A DNA stretch of 16,378 nt, taken from positions 1-16,378 of the forward strand of contig JAVBYH010000358.1 of NCBI GenBank assembly GCA_030824175.1. The letters are read 5' to 3'. Source of the DNA: Bacteroidota bacterium (lineage in GTDB: Bacteria; Bacteroidota; Ignavibacteria; UBA10030; UBA8401). Under the pieces are notes generated by a model. The model made no database searches. It was not told the origin of the DNA and saw nothing but the letters and a program-made list of their open reading frames with translations. The position numbers and the translations under genes are program-made. Below, in pieces: positions 14,773-16,378 of this stretch; position 1 is the stretch's first letter; every line of letters begins with the position of its first letter.

Positions 14773-15966
14773 ATGACGAACAAAAATAAACGATTCGAGA
14801 TGACGGCGAAGACGGTGTTCGCGCTGGAGCCGGTGCTCGCCAATGAACTGCTGGCGATCGGTGCGGAGGACGTGAAAGTGCTGAACCGCGCAGTTTCGTT
14901 CACCGGTACGAAGGAAACGATGTACCGCGCCAATCTGGAACTCCGCACGGCGCTCCGGATACTGAAGCCCATCCTCACATTCACCGTTCGTGATGAGAAA
15001 GAGCTGTACACTCAAACGAACCGGTTCGCGTGGGATACATACCTGACACCCTCCACAACATTTGCCATCGACAGTTTTATCCATTCGGAACATTTCAACC
15101 ACGCCAATTTCGTGGCGCTGAAGGTGAAGGATGCGATCGTCGACAAGCTGCGCACTGTGTACGGGGAGCGCCCCAACGTTGATATCGACAATCCCGATTT
15201 GAGGCTGAACGTGCACATCAGCGACGAGCAATGCACGATCTCGCTGGACAGTTCGGGCAATTCGCTCCACAAGCGCGGCTATCGGATCGGCCAGGGCCTG
15301 GCGCCGATCAACGAGGTCCTCGCCGCGGGTATGATCCTGCTCACTGGCTGGGACGGCCGGTCGAATTTCGTGGATCCGATGTGCGGTTCCGGCACGTTCC
15401 TGATGGAAGCCGCGACGATCGCATACAACATCGCACCGGGGGTGAAGATCTCCGAGTTCGGATTCATGCGATGGAGCGACTGGGACGAGACGCTGTGGAA
15501 GAGGATCGTCGCCGACGCGAAGGCCCGCGAGAGGGAATTCGCACACACGATCATGGGCTTCGACGAGTCTGCCGAGGCGATCGCGACAGCGAAGGACAAC
15601 ATTAAAAACGCGGATCTCGGCTGGAAGATCCTCGTGCAGACGAGCAAGCTCCAGGATCTGACGGCGGAGATGCTTCCCGACGGCGGAGTCGCGATAATCA
15701 ATCCGCCGTACGGCGAACGGATGAACTCCGAGGACACGGCACAGCTCTACACGGCGATCGGCGACGCGCTGAAGCAGAACTTCGACGGCTTCAGCGTCTG
15801 GATCATCTCCTCGAACAAGGAGGCGCTGAAGCACATCGGGCTGAAGACGTCGCGCAAACTCCTTCTCTACAACGGCTCGCTTGAATGCAAGTTCCACAAC
15901 TACCAGATGTATCGCGGCTCCAAAAAATCGAAATACAATCAGCCTCAGGGGACGATCTCGGAATAG
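14773..15966 (+). CDS. rlmL: RlmL-type 23S rRNA (guanine-N2) methyltransferase with THUMP domain
   Basis: A 397-residue SAM-dependent RNA methyltransferase. The N-terminal part (about 1-60) is the ferredoxin-like NFLD segment, followed by a THUMP RNA-binding domain to about residue 165. It ends in LHKRGYRIGQGLAPINEVLAAG, the typical THUMP-to-methyltransferase junction. The catalytic half has the SAM-binding DPMCGSGTFLMEA (from Asp201), GFDESAEAIATAKDN (acidic ribose contact) and the target-base motif INPPYGERM (Asn310-Tyr313). It corresponds to the N-terminal half of E. coli RlmKL (m2G2445 of 23S rRNA) and to stand-alone YpsC-like proteins, with normal length for the latter. The exact site is inferred by family. 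The gene stands alone with its own upstream region and ends inside the convergent neighbour (22-base overlap). Confidence 0.92.
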   Translation: MTNKNKRFEMTAKTVFALEPVLANELLAIGAEDVKVLNRAVSFTGTKETMYRANLELRTALRILKPILTFTVRDEKELYTQTNRFAWDTYLTPSTTFAIDSFIHSEHFNHANFVALKVKDAIVDKLRTVYGERPNVDIDNPDLRLNVHISDEQCTISLDSSGNSLHKRGYRIGQGLAPINEVLAAGMILLTGWDGRSNFVDPMCGSGTFLMEAATIAYNIAPGVKISEFGFMRWSDWDETLWKRIVADAKAREREFAHTIMGFDESAEAIATAKDNIKNADLGWKILVQTSKLQDLTAEMLPDGGVAIINPPYGERMNSEDTAQLYTAIGDALKQNFDGFSVWIISSNKEALKHIGLKTSRKLLLYNGSLECKFHNYQMYRGSKKSKYNQPQGTISE

Positions 15967-16378
15967 TCGAGCCTGCCGCCCGTATAGCTGAAAAACCCGT
16001 ATCTGAAATCGCCTTCGATCGTCTCGGTCATCGTGCGGCGCTTGCCGTCGGAGAACAGGATGATGTCCTCCCGTCCGGAGGATGTCACTTTGTATCCGAC
16101 GACGCTGCTGTCTTTCAGGAGCATTCGTTCGACTGAACATCCGGCCGGGTCGATCGCCGCCTTCGACGCGAACGGAACGATGAGCGTCGCCATGCGGTCC
16201 GCTTCCTTCCGGCCGCGCGACAGTTTCCTGAACACGAGCCAGTCGATCTCCCTGTTCGCGGGTTCATTCTCGATATCCCCCAGGTCCGCCCACCCCTTCG
16301 CCTTGATCCTCTGAACGTTCGCGGCATCGGTCTTGTCCGTCACGATGAGGAAGCCATTCTCCTGCGTTGAGATGAAGC
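15945..16378 (-). CDS. C-terminal fragment of a beta-rich, possibly polysaccharide-lyase-like protein (5' end outside window)
   Basis: The frame is open on the minus strand from the right edge to a TGA at 15947-15945, about 144 residues. A GTG at 16343 is in frame, but the open frame continues to the edge (FISTQENGFLIVTDK), so this is a cut gene rather than a complete small protein. The sequence alternates short hydrophobic strands and turns: WLVFRKLSRGRKEADRMATL, IVPFASKAA, VVGYKVTSSGREDIILFSDG, DFRYGFFSYTGGRLDY. This resembles the C-terminal beta-sandwich of heparinase II/III-type polysaccharide lyases, where a line such as LIVPF often appears. No catalytic residue lies in the fragment, so the assignment is a suggestion, strengthened only by the nearby glycosidase genes. 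Confidence 0.6.
   Translation of the reverse strand, partial: FISTQENGFLIVTDKTDAANVQRIKAKGWADLGDIENEPANREIDWLVFRKLSRGRKEADRMATLIVPFASKAAIDPAGCSVERMLLKDSSVVGYKVTSSGREDIILFSDGKRRTMTETIEGDFRYGFFSYTGGRLDYSEIVP

Noticed and set aside
14635..16140. Long open frame on the minus strand (501 codons) opposite rlmL
   Set aside because: It covers the rlmL-like gene, whose motifs are intact, and its translation is Arg/Val-rich with no family likeness.

Overview
The window looks like a chromosomal segment of a Gram-negative, free-living bacterium of moderately high G+C. The best guess is the Bacteroidota/Ignavibacteria/Kapabacteria side of the tree. The reasons are several secreted beta-rich and fibronectin-type-III (FN3) surface proteins, a likely outer-membrane beta-barrel, a DUF3108 protein, a stand-alone RlmL-type 23S rRNA methyltransferase, and an acyl-CoA synthetase of a familiar Bacteroidota/Ignavibacteria type. 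This is inference from protein style; there is no rRNA or other phylogenetic marker here. I see no tRNA, rRNA, CRISPR array, insertion sequence or prophage gene, and no gene-free stretch longer than about 250 bases.

Left part (1-5030, plus strand): three co-directional genes that probably form one transcription unit. They are the C-terminal end of a large secreted beta-rich protein, a lipoprotein-like protein with about six FN3-like domains (joined to the first by an ATGA overlap), and a secreted protein with outer-membrane barrel character. No function can be assigned, and this is the least explained part of the window. A small SRPBCC/AHSA1-type protein follows at 5170-5616.

Middle (5660-8925, minus strand): an XRE-cupin regulator and an AMP-forming acyl-CoA synthetase form a compact, probably self-regulated pair. 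Upstream of them on the same strand lies a separately transcribed secreted DUF3108 protein.

Right part (9040-14628): a small carbohydrate-active group. It holds a ROK-family sugar kinase and a GH123/DUF4091-type protein on the minus strand, a divergent GH30 glycosidase on the plus strand, and a convergent GH26 glycosidase on the minus strand. A strong hairpin separates GH30 and GH26. There is no SusC/SusD pair and no transporter in view. A plausible reading is that exported glycosidases release sugars and the ROK kinase phosphorylates an imported sugar, but substrates cannot be set from sequence alone.

Right end: an rlmL-like rRNA methyltransferase gene (14773-15966, plus) runs convergently into a gene cut by the right edge (15945-16378, minus). 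That last fragment is beta-rich and may be the C-terminal domain of a polysaccharide lyase or similar exported enzyme.
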